Assembly (NCBI GenBank): GCA_019309245.1
Contig: JAFDGP010000053.1
Coordinates: 1 to 13,140, forward strand
DNA length: 13,140 nt
Source of the DNA: Deltaproteobacteria bacterium
Lineage (GTDB): Bacteria; Desulfobacterota; Desulfobacteria; Desulfobacterales; C00003060
Direction of reading: 5' to 3'
How positions within the stretch are numbered: the stretch's first letter is position 1; the number at the start of each line of letters is the position of its first letter. The notes below the pieces were generated by a model. That model saw only the letters and a program-made list of their open reading frames with translations, ran no database searches and was not told where the DNA came from. A program made the translations under genes and the position numbers. Below, piece by piece: positions 7,238-13,140 of the stretch.

Positions 7238-9159
7238 CGTTCACTGCTCACCGCCTGCGGCTCATCGGCGACCTGTCCCGACACACATTCTACCGCATGA
7301 AACCTCGGTGGACAGACCTCCAAACAAGTACCGCATTTTACGCATTTCATCCGGTCGATCTCGTGGGGGACCTTCGGGCGGCCAACGATGGCCTCCACCG
7401 GGCACGCCCTGCGACACTGGCCGCAGCCGGAACATCGATCCGCATTGATCCGATACCAAACCAAGTCGGGGCAGACGCCCGCGGGACACCGTTGTTCAAA
7501 AATATGGGCCTCGATTTCCTCTCTGAAATACTTCAAAACGGTCAACACAGGATTCGGCGCACTGAGTCCCAGTCCACAAAGCGCCGTGTCCTTAATGGTC
7601 GTTGCCAGAGACTCCAGGCGGTCCAGATCATCCGCATGACCGTTGCCCTTACAGATGCGGTCCAGAATTTCATAGAGCCTTGTGAGGCCTTCCCGGCAAG
7701 GCGTGCATTTGCCGCAGGATTCGCTACGGGTGAAACTCAAAAAATATCGTGCCACGTCAGCCATACAGGTGTTTTCATCCATCACCACCATACCGCCGGA
7801 ACCCATAATGGAGCCGGCCTCAGCGAGTTCTTTATAACCCACGCCCAGGTCCAGCAATGCCTCAGGCAAGACCCCTCCGGACGGACCGCCGGTTTGAACC
7901 GCCTTAAAGGCGCGTCCCGCTGTAATACCGCCGCCGATATCATAGACAATTTTCCTCAATGAAGTGCCCATGGGCACCTCAATCAATCCGGAATGTTTGA
8001 TCTTTCCGGTGACGCAGAAGACCTTGGTGCCCCGGCTGTCCGGGGTTCCGATGGCGGCGTACCACTCGGCGCCGTTTGAGATAATGGGGGCCACATTGGC
8101 ATAGGTTTCCACGTTGTTGATGTTTGTGGGTTTGCCCCACAGGCCATTTTGAGCCGGAAACGGCGGCCTGGGGTGTGGCATGCCCCGCTTTCCTTCAATA
8201 GAGGCGATAAGTGCGGTTTCTTCGCCGCACACAAAGGCGCCTGCTCCCAATTTCAGGCGGATATCAAAAGAAAAATCGCTTCCAAAAATGTTGGGGCCCA
8301 AGAGGCCGAGATCGCACGCCTGTTGGATGGCTTTACGAAGACGTTCGACGGCCAGGGGGTACTCGGCACGGACGTAGATATACCCGCGGGTCGCGCCCAC
8401 GGCATATGCCGCGATCAACATCCCTTCAAGCACGGCATGCGGGTCACCTTCCAGGATACTTCTGTCCATGAAGGCGCCCGGGTCACCTTCGTCGGCATTG
8501 CAGATGATATATTTGGGATGACCTTTGGCCTCTCGTACGAATTGCCACTTGAGGCCCGTTGGAAATCCCGCGCCTCCACGGCCGCGCAGTCCGGACCGGC
8601 GGATGGTGTCGATGACCTGTTCAGGGTCCATCTCAAGCGCTTTGGCCGATGCGGCATATCCGTCCATGGCAATGTATTGATAGATGTCTTCCGGGTCGAT
8701 ATGCCCACACCTGGCCAGCACGATCTTATGTTGTCCGCGGCAGTACGGGATTTCATCGTAGGTTGGAATGCCGGGGAGGCGCTTGTCACCGACAACGGTT
8801 TGAGCCAGGACCCAGTTTTCGACCACCTGACCGCCGAGGATATGGTCCTCCACCACCCGTGACACCCCGTCACATGAAAGCCCTTTATACGTGATCCGCG
8901 GCTGTCCCGGGAGGAAAACATCGACCAGGGGCTCATAAAAACACATACCCGCACATCCTGTGCGAAAGACCTTGGCGTCCAGATCGTAGTATGCCAGAGA
9001 CTCCCGGAAGGCGGCCATGGTTTCTTTCGCCCCGGAGGCCATCCCGCACGTATTCATTCCTACGGCTACGTGAACCCCTTTTTCCGGGACCTTCTCAAAA
9101 GTCCGGGTCTGTTTTTTGATCCGTATCAGATCATCCGGGGTGGTTATCTTTTTAATCAT
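7234..9159 (-). CDS. nuoF: NuoF-type NADH/FMN subunit of formate dehydrogenase, copy 2 (641 residues)
   Basis: This is the diaphorase subunit that exchanges electrons between NAD(H), through FMN, and the iron-sulfur chain leading to FdhA. An N-terminal thioredoxin-like ferredoxin domain (about residues 1-110) has Cys at 38, 69 and 73. The 51-kDa-type core has the glycine-rich NADH/FMN loop GLRGRGGAGFPTG (190-202) and CNADEGDPGAF (220-230). An SLBB-type region follows, then the N3 [4Fe-4S] site (C482, C485, C488, C528). The tail carries two ferredoxin clusters (C576/579/582/586 and C606/609/612/616). This fused form, longer than the roughly 430-residue complex I NuoF, is typical of soluble hydrogenase and formate dehydrogenase beta subunits, including electron-bifurcating ones. 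It overlaps the nuoE stop by 8 bases, indicating translational coupling, and its own stop lies in a 7-bp repeat unit. Confidence 0.95.
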   Translation of the reverse strand: MIKKITTPDDLIRIKKQTRTFEKVPEKGVHVAVGMNTCGMASGAKETMAAFRESLAYYDLDAKVFRTGCAGMCFYEPLVDVFLPGQPRITYKGLSCDGVSRVVEDHILGGQVVENWVLAQTVVGDKRLPGIPTYDEIPYCRGQHKIVLARCGHIDPEDIYQYIAMDGYAASAKALEMDPEQVIDTIRRSGLRGRGGAGFPTGLKWQFVREAKGHPKYIICNADEGDPGAFMDRSILEGDPHAVLEGMLIAAYAVGATRGYIYVRAEYPLAVERLRKAIQQACDLGLLGPNIFGSDFSFDIRLKLGAGAFVCGEETALIASIEGKRGMPHPRPPFPAQNGLWGKPTNINNVETYANVAPIISNGAEWYAAIGTPDSRGTKVFCVTGKIKHSGLIEVPMGTSLRKIVYDIGGGITAGRAFKAVQTGGPSGGVLPEALLDLGVGYKELAEAGSIMGSGGMVVMDENTCMADVARYFLSFTRSESCGKCTPCREGLTRLYEILDRICKGNGHADDLDRLESLATTIKDTALCGLGLSAPNPVLTVLKYFREEIEAHIFEQRCPAGVCPDLVWYRINADRCSGCGQCRRACPVEAIVGRPKVPHEIDRMKCVKCGTCLEVCPPRFHAVECVSGQVADEPQAVSSER

Positions 9160-9643
9160 ATCGCGACAGGATATCCGGAATTTTCCCTGGTGTGAGCTTC
9201 CCGAACGCCGTGTTGTCGATGATCACAGCCGGTGCCAGGCTACAGCAGCCCACGCAGTACACGCGTTCCACGGTAAAGCGACCGTCTTCGGTGGTATGGC
9301 CCTCCGCCACGTTGAGGTCGTTTTTGATCTTGTCGAAAAGGGTGCCCCCGCCTCTGACATGACAGGCCGTGCCTTGGCAGCACAAGATGGTATGCCGCCC
9401 TTTCGGATGGAGCGAAAACTGGGCATAAAACGTCACGACCCCGAAGATTCTGGCCGGGGCGATACGCAGCCTCTTTGAGATTTGCGCAACAGCCTCCCGG
9501 GGAACATAACCGAACATGGTCTGAACGGCCTGCAACATGTCGATCAGTGGTCCCGGTTCGTCCTCGAACCGAGCAAAAACAGCGTCAAGCCGGTTTCGGT
9601 GGTCGGAAGACCATGGGACTTGTGTTGAAATTTTTTCAGACAT
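9152..9643 (-). CDS. nuoE: NuoE-type [2Fe-2S] subunit of formate dehydrogenase (163 residues)
   Basis: This is the small thioredoxin-fold subunit that binds one [2Fe-2S] cluster and partners NuoF in the NADH-reacting module. A helical N-terminus (about residues 10-75, with GYVPREAV and the family pattern RIFGVVTFYAQF) leads to the ferredoxin fold. The four ligands are C89 and C94 (C-x4-C, in CCQGTACHVRGG) and C130 and C134 (C-x3-C, in CVGCCSLAP). The length is normal for the family. It is the first gene of the minus-strand formate dehydrogenase operon and overlaps nuoF by 8 bases. The start follows 71 bp of non-coding sequence after folE2, with no strong ribosome binding site; ATG 9643 fits the family N-terminus. 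The partner nuoE of the plus-strand operon would lie upstream of the window. Confidence 0.95.
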   Translation of the reverse strand: MSEKISTQVPWSSDHRNRLDAVFARFEDEPGPLIDMLQAVQTMFGYVPREAVAQISKRLRIAPARIFGVVTFYAQFSLHPKGRHTILCCQGTACHVRGGGTLFDKIKNDLNVAEGHTTEDGRFTVERVYCVGCCSLAPAVIIDNTAFGKLTPGKIPDILSRYD

Positions 9644-9714
9644 GTCAGAACGGTTTGCGCCAGCCCGGACAGGGTAGAACCAAAAAGAGAAAAGAGACCT
9701 CTATACGTAACAGA

Positions 9715-10488
9715 CTAAGGCCGCGAGAATTCGGTGTAAGCGTAGGCGCTGTGGTTGTGGATGCTTTCAAAGTTTTCAGCCTCCACACTGAACCAGGCGA
9801 ATCGGGTGTCTGTTCGCAACTTGTCCGTCACCTCTCTAACCACGTCTTCCACGAACATGGGGCGGTGATATGCCTGTTCGGTCACGTATTTTTCATCTTG
9901 TCTCTTGAGCAGGGCGTAAACGTCGCTGCTGGCTGATTGTTCAACCACTGCGATAATTTCTTCGATCCAAAAGAACTCCTGATACAAGATTCGTACCGTA
10001 ACCACGCCGCGCTGGTTGTGCGCCCCATGACTGCTGATTTCTTTGGAGCACGGGCACAGGGTACACACCGGGACGGTGACGGACACTGTGAGGCGGCGGT
10101 CATCGTCGTTGACCCGTCCGATGTACTCACACTGGTATTCCATCAGGCTCGCAATGCCGGTGACCGGGGCTGTTTTTTGAACAAAGTAGGGGAAGGCGAT
10201 TTCCAGGTTGGCCGAGCGGGCATCCAGGCCCGACCGGATTGCCTCAAGCATTTCGAAAAACGTTTTCAGGCTCAACTCTCCGCAATAGGCATTGAGCACT
10301 TCCACAAAACGGCTCATGTGCGTCCCTTTGAACTTGTGGGGCAGATGGACGTACATGTTGATGGTGGCGACAGTGGCCTGGGTCTGATTCGCACGGTCCA
10401 AGACATTGATGGGATATCGGATTCCTTTGATACCCACCTTCTTGATGTCGATGTTGCGATGGTCGTGCTGATTCTGGACGTCTTTCAC
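9715..10488 (-). CDS. folE2: GTP cyclohydrolase IB, FolE2 (257 residues, GTG start)
   Basis: FolE2 converts GTP to 7,8-dihydroneopterin triphosphate, the first step of tetrahydrofolate and 7-deazaguanine (queuosine) synthesis. The protein runs from VKDVQNQHDHRNIDIKKVGI, the family N-terminus, to SIHNHSAYAY near the C-terminus. The catalytic and metal-binding signature LCPCSKEIS is at residues 144-152, and GTHMSRF at 55-61. The length is normal. The open frame extends far upstream on this strand, but homology starts only at the GTG (10488-10486), which has GAGGG (10499-10495) 6 bases upstream. FolE2 often occurs in organisms lacking FolE or as the version with a more flexible metal requirement; no zinc-regulated operator was recognised here. 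It lies 71 bp upstream of nuoE on the same strand, so co-transcription is possible. Confidence 0.95.
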   Translation of the reverse strand: MKDVQNQHDHRNIDIKKVGIKGIRYPINVLDRANQTQATVATINMYVHLPHKFKGTHMSRFVEVLNAYCGELSLKTFFEMLEAIRSGLDARSANLEIAFPYFVQKTAPVTGIASLMEYQCEYIGRVNDDDRRLTVSVTVPVCTLCPCSKEISSHGAHNQRGVVTVRILYQEFFWIEEIIAVVEQSASSDVYALLKRQDEKYVTEQAYHRPMFVEDVVREVTDKLRTDTRFAWFSVEAENFESIHNHSAYAYTEFSRP

Positions 10489-10574
10489 ATGCGACCCTCG
10501 AATGGCGATCAATCGAAGAGCTGGGCCGGCCGGCGTGGATCTGGAAACGATATGAAGCGGACCGATTTTACGCA

Positions 10575-10602
10575 CTTTTAGCAGATCCTTTGTGGAAGTC
10601 AA
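10575..10602 (-). promoter_or_regulatory. Possible promoter for folE2
   Basis: On the minus strand TTGACT (10602-10597) and TAAAAG (10580-10575) are 16 bases apart, about 90 bases before the GTG start. The -10 box is only a partial match. The 382-bp divergent region between folE2 and the IMP cyclohydrolase gene also holds a small hairpin (CCGAC-CAAA-GTCGG near 10676) and the stem-loop at 10775-10802. No gene was recognised in it. Confidence 0.3.
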
Positions 10603-10774
10603 GTCAGATACTTCGCTCAAATCCGCCGCAAAAAAGAAGATTGAATTCTTTTTATAGAATTGCAGCGTGGTAACCGACCAAAGTCGGCGGTCGGGTCTCC
10701 TAACACTGAGGTGATATGATCCAGGCTGAGCCTTGCGGAAGGCCGTGTGTTTCTTTGTGACAGCCATGTGGATA

Positions 10775-10802
10775 AAAACCCCTTGACGCTTAAAAGGGTT
10801 TT
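10775..10802. terminator. Stem-loop in the folE2 / purH divergent region
   Basis: AAAACCC (10775-10781) pairs with GGGTTTT (10796-10802), and the stem can extend inward by two A-T pairs across a C-A mismatch. The A-run and T-run at the two ends resemble a bidirectional intrinsic terminator. It lies upstream of both neighbouring genes, where it could act as an attenuator-like leader structure on the purH side or be without function. No known riboswitch consensus was recognised. Confidence 0.3.
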
Positions 10803-10860
10803 GTGGAAAAATCCCAACCAAGTTTACCACAAGGGCTGTACCGGCCCGAAGAGCGCTCGT

Positions 10861-10865
10861 GGAGG
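10861..10865 (+). promoter_or_regulatory. Ribosome binding site before the IMP cyclohydrolase gene
   Basis: GGAGG lies 5 bases before ATG 10871. It identifies the true start, which is in a different frame from the rest of the gene, and so exposes the frameshift. Confidence 0.75.
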
Positions 10866-10870
10866 ACAAT

Positions 10871-11529
10871 ATGGCCATCAATATCGTGGAAAAAGTCGAT
10901 GGAATGGTGCCGGTCAGGCTGGTCTGGAACGCTTTGTCCCGGCATTGTTGGAGATCAACCCGGACATCAAGATCTATTCGACTGGAGGCACCTATGCCAA
11001 GATCGAGCAGGTCCTGGGAGAGGGGGCCTCCGGGTGTCTTACACCCGTGAGTCGGTACACGGGTCAGCCCGAAACCCAGGGCGGCTTGGTCAAGACACTG
11101 GATTTCAAAATATACCTGGGTTTGTTGACCGAGACCTATAACGATGCGCACCAGCAGGATTTGAAGCGCACCTCGGCCGTTCCTATTGATATGGTGGTGG
11201 TCAATCTTTATCCCTTCAAGGAGACGATTTCAAAGCCCGGGGTGACCGTGGAGCAGGCCCGAGGAAACATCGATATCGGAGGGCCCTGTATGATCAGGGC
11301 TTCCGCCAAGAATTTCATTCGGGTTGCTGCTGTTGTGGATCCGCGGGACTATGAGTCGATCATTGTAGAGATGAAGGACCACAAGGGGCGCATTTCGCTT
11401 AAAACTCGCTACGACCTGGCCCGGAAGGCTTTTGAACATACAGCGGTTTATGATCGGCATATCGCGGATTTTCTGGCCGCCAGGCCCTTTGATGACGTCA
11501 AGGCGTGTTACGACATTGTAGGAGGATAA
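10871..11529 (+). pseudogene. purH: Stand-alone IMP cyclohydrolase (PurH N-domain), frameshifted by an apparent 28-nt deletion near 10918
   Basis: The intact enzyme closes FAICAR to IMP, the last step of purine synthesis. From ATG 10871 the frame reads MAINIVEKVDGMVPVR and then becomes nonsense. The family sequence resumes in another frame at GLERFVPALLEINPDIKIYSTGGT and runs to the stop at 11529. E. coli PurH has ten residues (RALLSVSDKA) between PVR and the corresponding Gly; here two bases remain, implying loss of 28 bases that encode the conserved SVSDK motif. Restoring 28 bases gives a 228-residue protein. The rest looks sound (VVVNLYPF, NIDIGGP, KAFEHTAVYD), except that the usual KTLHPKVHGG is KTLDFKIYLG. 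The stop overlaps the ribosome binding site of the formyltransferase gene. It is either a recent pseudogene or an assembly error; purines must then be completed elsewhere in the genome. Confidence 0.8.
11520..11525 (+). promoter_or_regulatory. Ribosome binding site of the AICAR formyltransferase gene
   Basis: AGGAGG lies 9 bases before ATG 11535 and overlaps the final codons of the upstream gene. It decides the start and shows that the two PurH domains are separate, translationally coupled cistrons. Confidence 0.8.
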
Positions 11530-11534
11530 CAACC

Positions 11535-12785
11535 ATGGGTGAAGATCTTAAGAAGATGTACCGGACCATTATGGATGATCGGTTTCCTCCGAATATGGAA
11601 ATCTCTTTTGTGGACGACAATCAGCGCCAGACCTTGTTTTATGAGAAGGTGACCTGGGTGGTTGATAATGTGCAGAAGGGCTTGCGGTACGGTGAGAATC
11701 CGGGCCAGGAAGCCGCACTATACAAGTTGATCAATGGAAACCTGGTTTTGGGAGAGACACAGACTATACAGCCCGGCAGGTTTCTGGCGTCAGATATTGA
11801 GCTATTGCAGTCCGGAAAACACCCGGGCAAAACGAATCTGACTGATGCCGATAATGCCCTGAACATTTTGAGATATTTTGTGGATCAACCCACCGTGGTC
11901 ATTGTCAAGCACAACAACCCGTGCGGGGTGGCTAGGGCACAATCCCTGGAGCAGGCCTATATCCGGGCGAACATGGCCGATCGGGTGGCGGCCTTTGGGG
12001 GATGTATCGCATTGAACCGGCCGGTGGACCCGGCCACGGCCGAGGCGATCAGCCAACAGTATGCGGAGGTGGTGGTGGCTCCTGATTTTGAGGACGGGGT
12101 CATGAACATCTTTTCCAAGAAGAAAAACCTGCGGGTGATTCGGATCGGCAACATCAGCCGGTTGCAGACCTTTGTCGGGGAACGGGTGGTGGAGTTCAAG
12201 AGTTTGATTGACGGTGGGATCATCGCCCAGTGGTCTTTTGTCCCTGAAGCGCGATCCAGAGACGCTTTGAAACTGGCCGAGTGCGAGTACAAAGGACAGT
12301 CCTATCGTATCAATCGGGCGCCTACCGATCGGGAGTACGATGATATGCTGTTTGGCTGGCTGGTGGAATCCGGGGTCACGTCCAACTCGGTCATCTACGT
12401 GAAGGACGGCGTGACCGTGGGCATCGGCACGGGAGAACAGGATCGCGTGGGGGTGGCCGAGATTGCCAGAGACAAGGCCTACCGCAAGCTGGCCGACCGG
12501 TATTGTTATGAGACCCTTGGAATTTCCTACAACAACCTCACGGATGAAGAAAAGAAGCGGGAAATCGATCGACGGGTCGCCGAGGAAAAAGGTGGGTTGA
12601 TTGGGGCGGCCATGGTCAGCGACGCCTTTTTCCCTTTCAGGGACGGGGTAGACGTCGGGATCCGGGAAGGCATTTCCGCCGTGATACAGCCCGGTGGGTC
12701 GCTCAATGACTATCAGTCCATTGAGGCCTGTAACGAGGCGGACGTGACTATGGTTTATACCGGCCAGCGGAGCTTCAAGCACTGA
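11535..12785 (+). CDS. purH: Stand-alone AICAR formyltransferase (PurH C-domain, 416 residues)
   Basis: The enzyme transfers a formyl group from 10-formyl-tetrahydrofolate to AICAR, giving FAICAR, the ninth step of purine synthesis. Family motifs appear in order: LRYGENPGQEAALY (50-63), the catalytic Lys-His in VKHNNPCGVA (K125, H126), AAFGGCIALNRPVD (152-165), SDAFFPFRDG, QPGGSLND (385-392) and the terminal TGQRSFKH. In most bacteria this domain is fused behind IMP cyclohydrolase in one protein of about 520 residues. Here it has its own start, its own ribosome binding site and an extra N-terminal segment of about 48 residues. A charged segment (NNLTDEEKKREIDRRVAEEK) is inserted relative to E. 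coli PurH just before SDAFFPFRDG. The gene itself looks intact. It consumes the folate cofactor to which the neighbouring folE2 and folC contribute. Confidence 0.95.
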   Translation: MGEDLKKMYRTIMDDRFPPNMEISFVDDNQRQTLFYEKVTWVVDNVQKGLRYGENPGQEAALYKLINGNLVLGETQTIQPGRFLASDIELLQSGKHPGKTNLTDADNALNILRYFVDQPTVVIVKHNNPCGVARAQSLEQAYIRANMADRVAAFGGCIALNRPVDPATAEAISQQYAEVVVAPDFEDGVMNIFSKKKNLRVIRIGNISRLQTFVGERVVEFKSLIDGGIIAQWSFVPEARSRDALKLAECEYKGQSYRINRAPTDREYDDMLFGWLVESGVTSNSVIYVKDGVTVGIGTGEQDRVGVAEIARDKAYRKLADRYCYETLGISYNNLTDEEKKREIDRRVAEEKGGLIGAAMVSDAFFPFRDGVDVGIREGISAVIQPGGSLNDYQSIEACNEADVTMVYTGQRSFKH

Positions 12786-12856
12786 CGGCTTCGTAAAAAG
12801 TCCACCTGTGGCGGAGTTTGAATCCTGTGAAGTCCATCCGTCCGTAGCTGTTTTTC

Positions 12857-13140
12857 ATGATTTCCAGTCTCGACGATCACCTGTCCGCCCTGTACCGATT
12901 GAGGCGATTCGGGATACAGTTGGGTCTTGCCAGTATCCGGCGGCTTATGAAGGGCCTTGGCAATCCTCAGGATCGTTACCGGGTGATTCATGTCGCTGGC
13001 ACCAACGGCAAGGGCTCCGTGGCCGCTATGGTGTCTTCCATTCTTGTTCATGCCGGCCTTCGGGTGGGCCTGTATACCTCTCCCCATCTTGTGCGGTTCA
13101 ACGAACGCATTCAGGTAAACGGGCATCCAGTCACCGATAA
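12857..13140 (+). CDS. folC: Folylpolyglutamate synthase / dihydrofolate synthase, FolC (N-terminal 94 residues; continues past window)
   Basis: FolC is an ATP-dependent cytoplasmic ligase of the Mur family that adds glutamate to dihydropteroate and to folates, retaining them in the cell. The fragment starts MISSLDDHLSALYRLRRFGI. It contains the P-loop HVAGTNGKGSVAAM (about residues 45-58) and the folate-binding segment GLYTSPHLVRFNERI (about 71-85), both characteristic of the family. An in-frame TAG at 12845 excludes an upstream start, so ATG 12857 is chosen despite a poor ribosome binding site. It lies 71 bp after the AICAR formyltransferase gene on the same strand. The 3' part lies outside the window. 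Confidence 0.92.
   Translation, partial: MISSLDDHLSALYRLRRFGIQLGLASIRRLMKGLGNPQDRYRVIHVAGTNGKGSVAAMVSSILVHAGLRVGLYTSPHLVRFNERIQVNGHPVTD

Noticed and set aside
7297..8862. Long plus-strand open frames at 7297-7962 and 8149-8862
   Set aside because: Both are antisense to the well-supported nuoF2 gene and show no family motifs; they reflect codon bias on the other strand.
10747..10870. Start of the IMP cyclohydrolase at 10747 in the frame of the C-terminal part
   Set aside because: The added N-terminus has no resemblance to the family and still lacks the SVSDK motif. The ATG at 10871 has a proper ribosome binding site and a plausible N-terminus in the other frame.
9715..11151. A 478-residue minus-strand open frame taken as one gene
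   Set aside because: Only the last 257 residues match FolE2. The upstream part has no family resemblance, runs antisense through the IMP cyclohydrolase gene, and a GTG with a good ribosome binding site starts the real gene at 10488.
11505..11534. Earlier start at 11505 for the AICAR formyltransferase
   Set aside because: It overlaps the upstream gene and has no ribosome binding site, whereas ATG 11535 has AGGAGG at the right distance.

Overview
The window reads as chromosomal DNA of an anaerobic, selenocysteine-using bacterium, most likely a Desulfobacterota (deltaproteobacterial) sulfate reducer or syntroph. This is inferred from the soluble NuoEF-type formate dehydrogenases, the gene mix and the degenerate short tandem repeats between genes; no taxonomic marker is present.

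Layout. (1) 2-3498, plus strand: the 3' end of a NuoF-type NADH/FMN subunit, then a formate dehydrogenase catalytic subunit. This subunit looks like two ORFs but is one gene read through an in-frame UGA (1816-1818) as selenocysteine. (2) 3688-4134, plus: a small heat-shock protein (Hsp20), followed by a strong hairpin at the convergent junction. (3) 9643-4285, minus: a second, complete operon nuoE-nuoF-fdhA in the same gene order, whose fdhA also has an in-frame UGA (5920-5922). The two formate dehydrogenase operons therefore point at each other around hsp20. (4) 10488-9715, minus: folE2, GTP cyclohydrolase IB. (5) 10871-12785, plus: a split purH, with a stand-alone IMP cyclohydrolase gene that appears to carry a 28-nt internal deletion and frameshift, then a stand-alone AICAR formyltransferase. 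(6) 12857 to the window end, plus: the 5' part of folC.

How the genes fit together. NuoE, NuoF and FdhA would form a cytoplasmic NAD-linked formate dehydrogenase that interconverts formate and CO2, possibly also coupled to ferredoxin. The flanking genes make or use folate (FolE2, FolC, and PurH, which consumes 10-formyl-tetrahydrofolate), so the whole window has a formate/one-carbon theme.

Most unusual features. Both nuoF-fdhA junctions consist almost entirely of degenerate 7-bp tandem repeats of three families. The arrays supply the stop codon of nuoF and, exactly in register, the start codon of fdhA. They differ between the two operons by whole 7-bp units and contain long inverted repeats. 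The two FdhA paralogues are clearly diverged as proteins (including Lys versus Arg next to the molybdenum-site cluster), yet the nuoF 3' ends and the junction DNA are nearly identical, which suggests exchange or homogenisation between the two loci.
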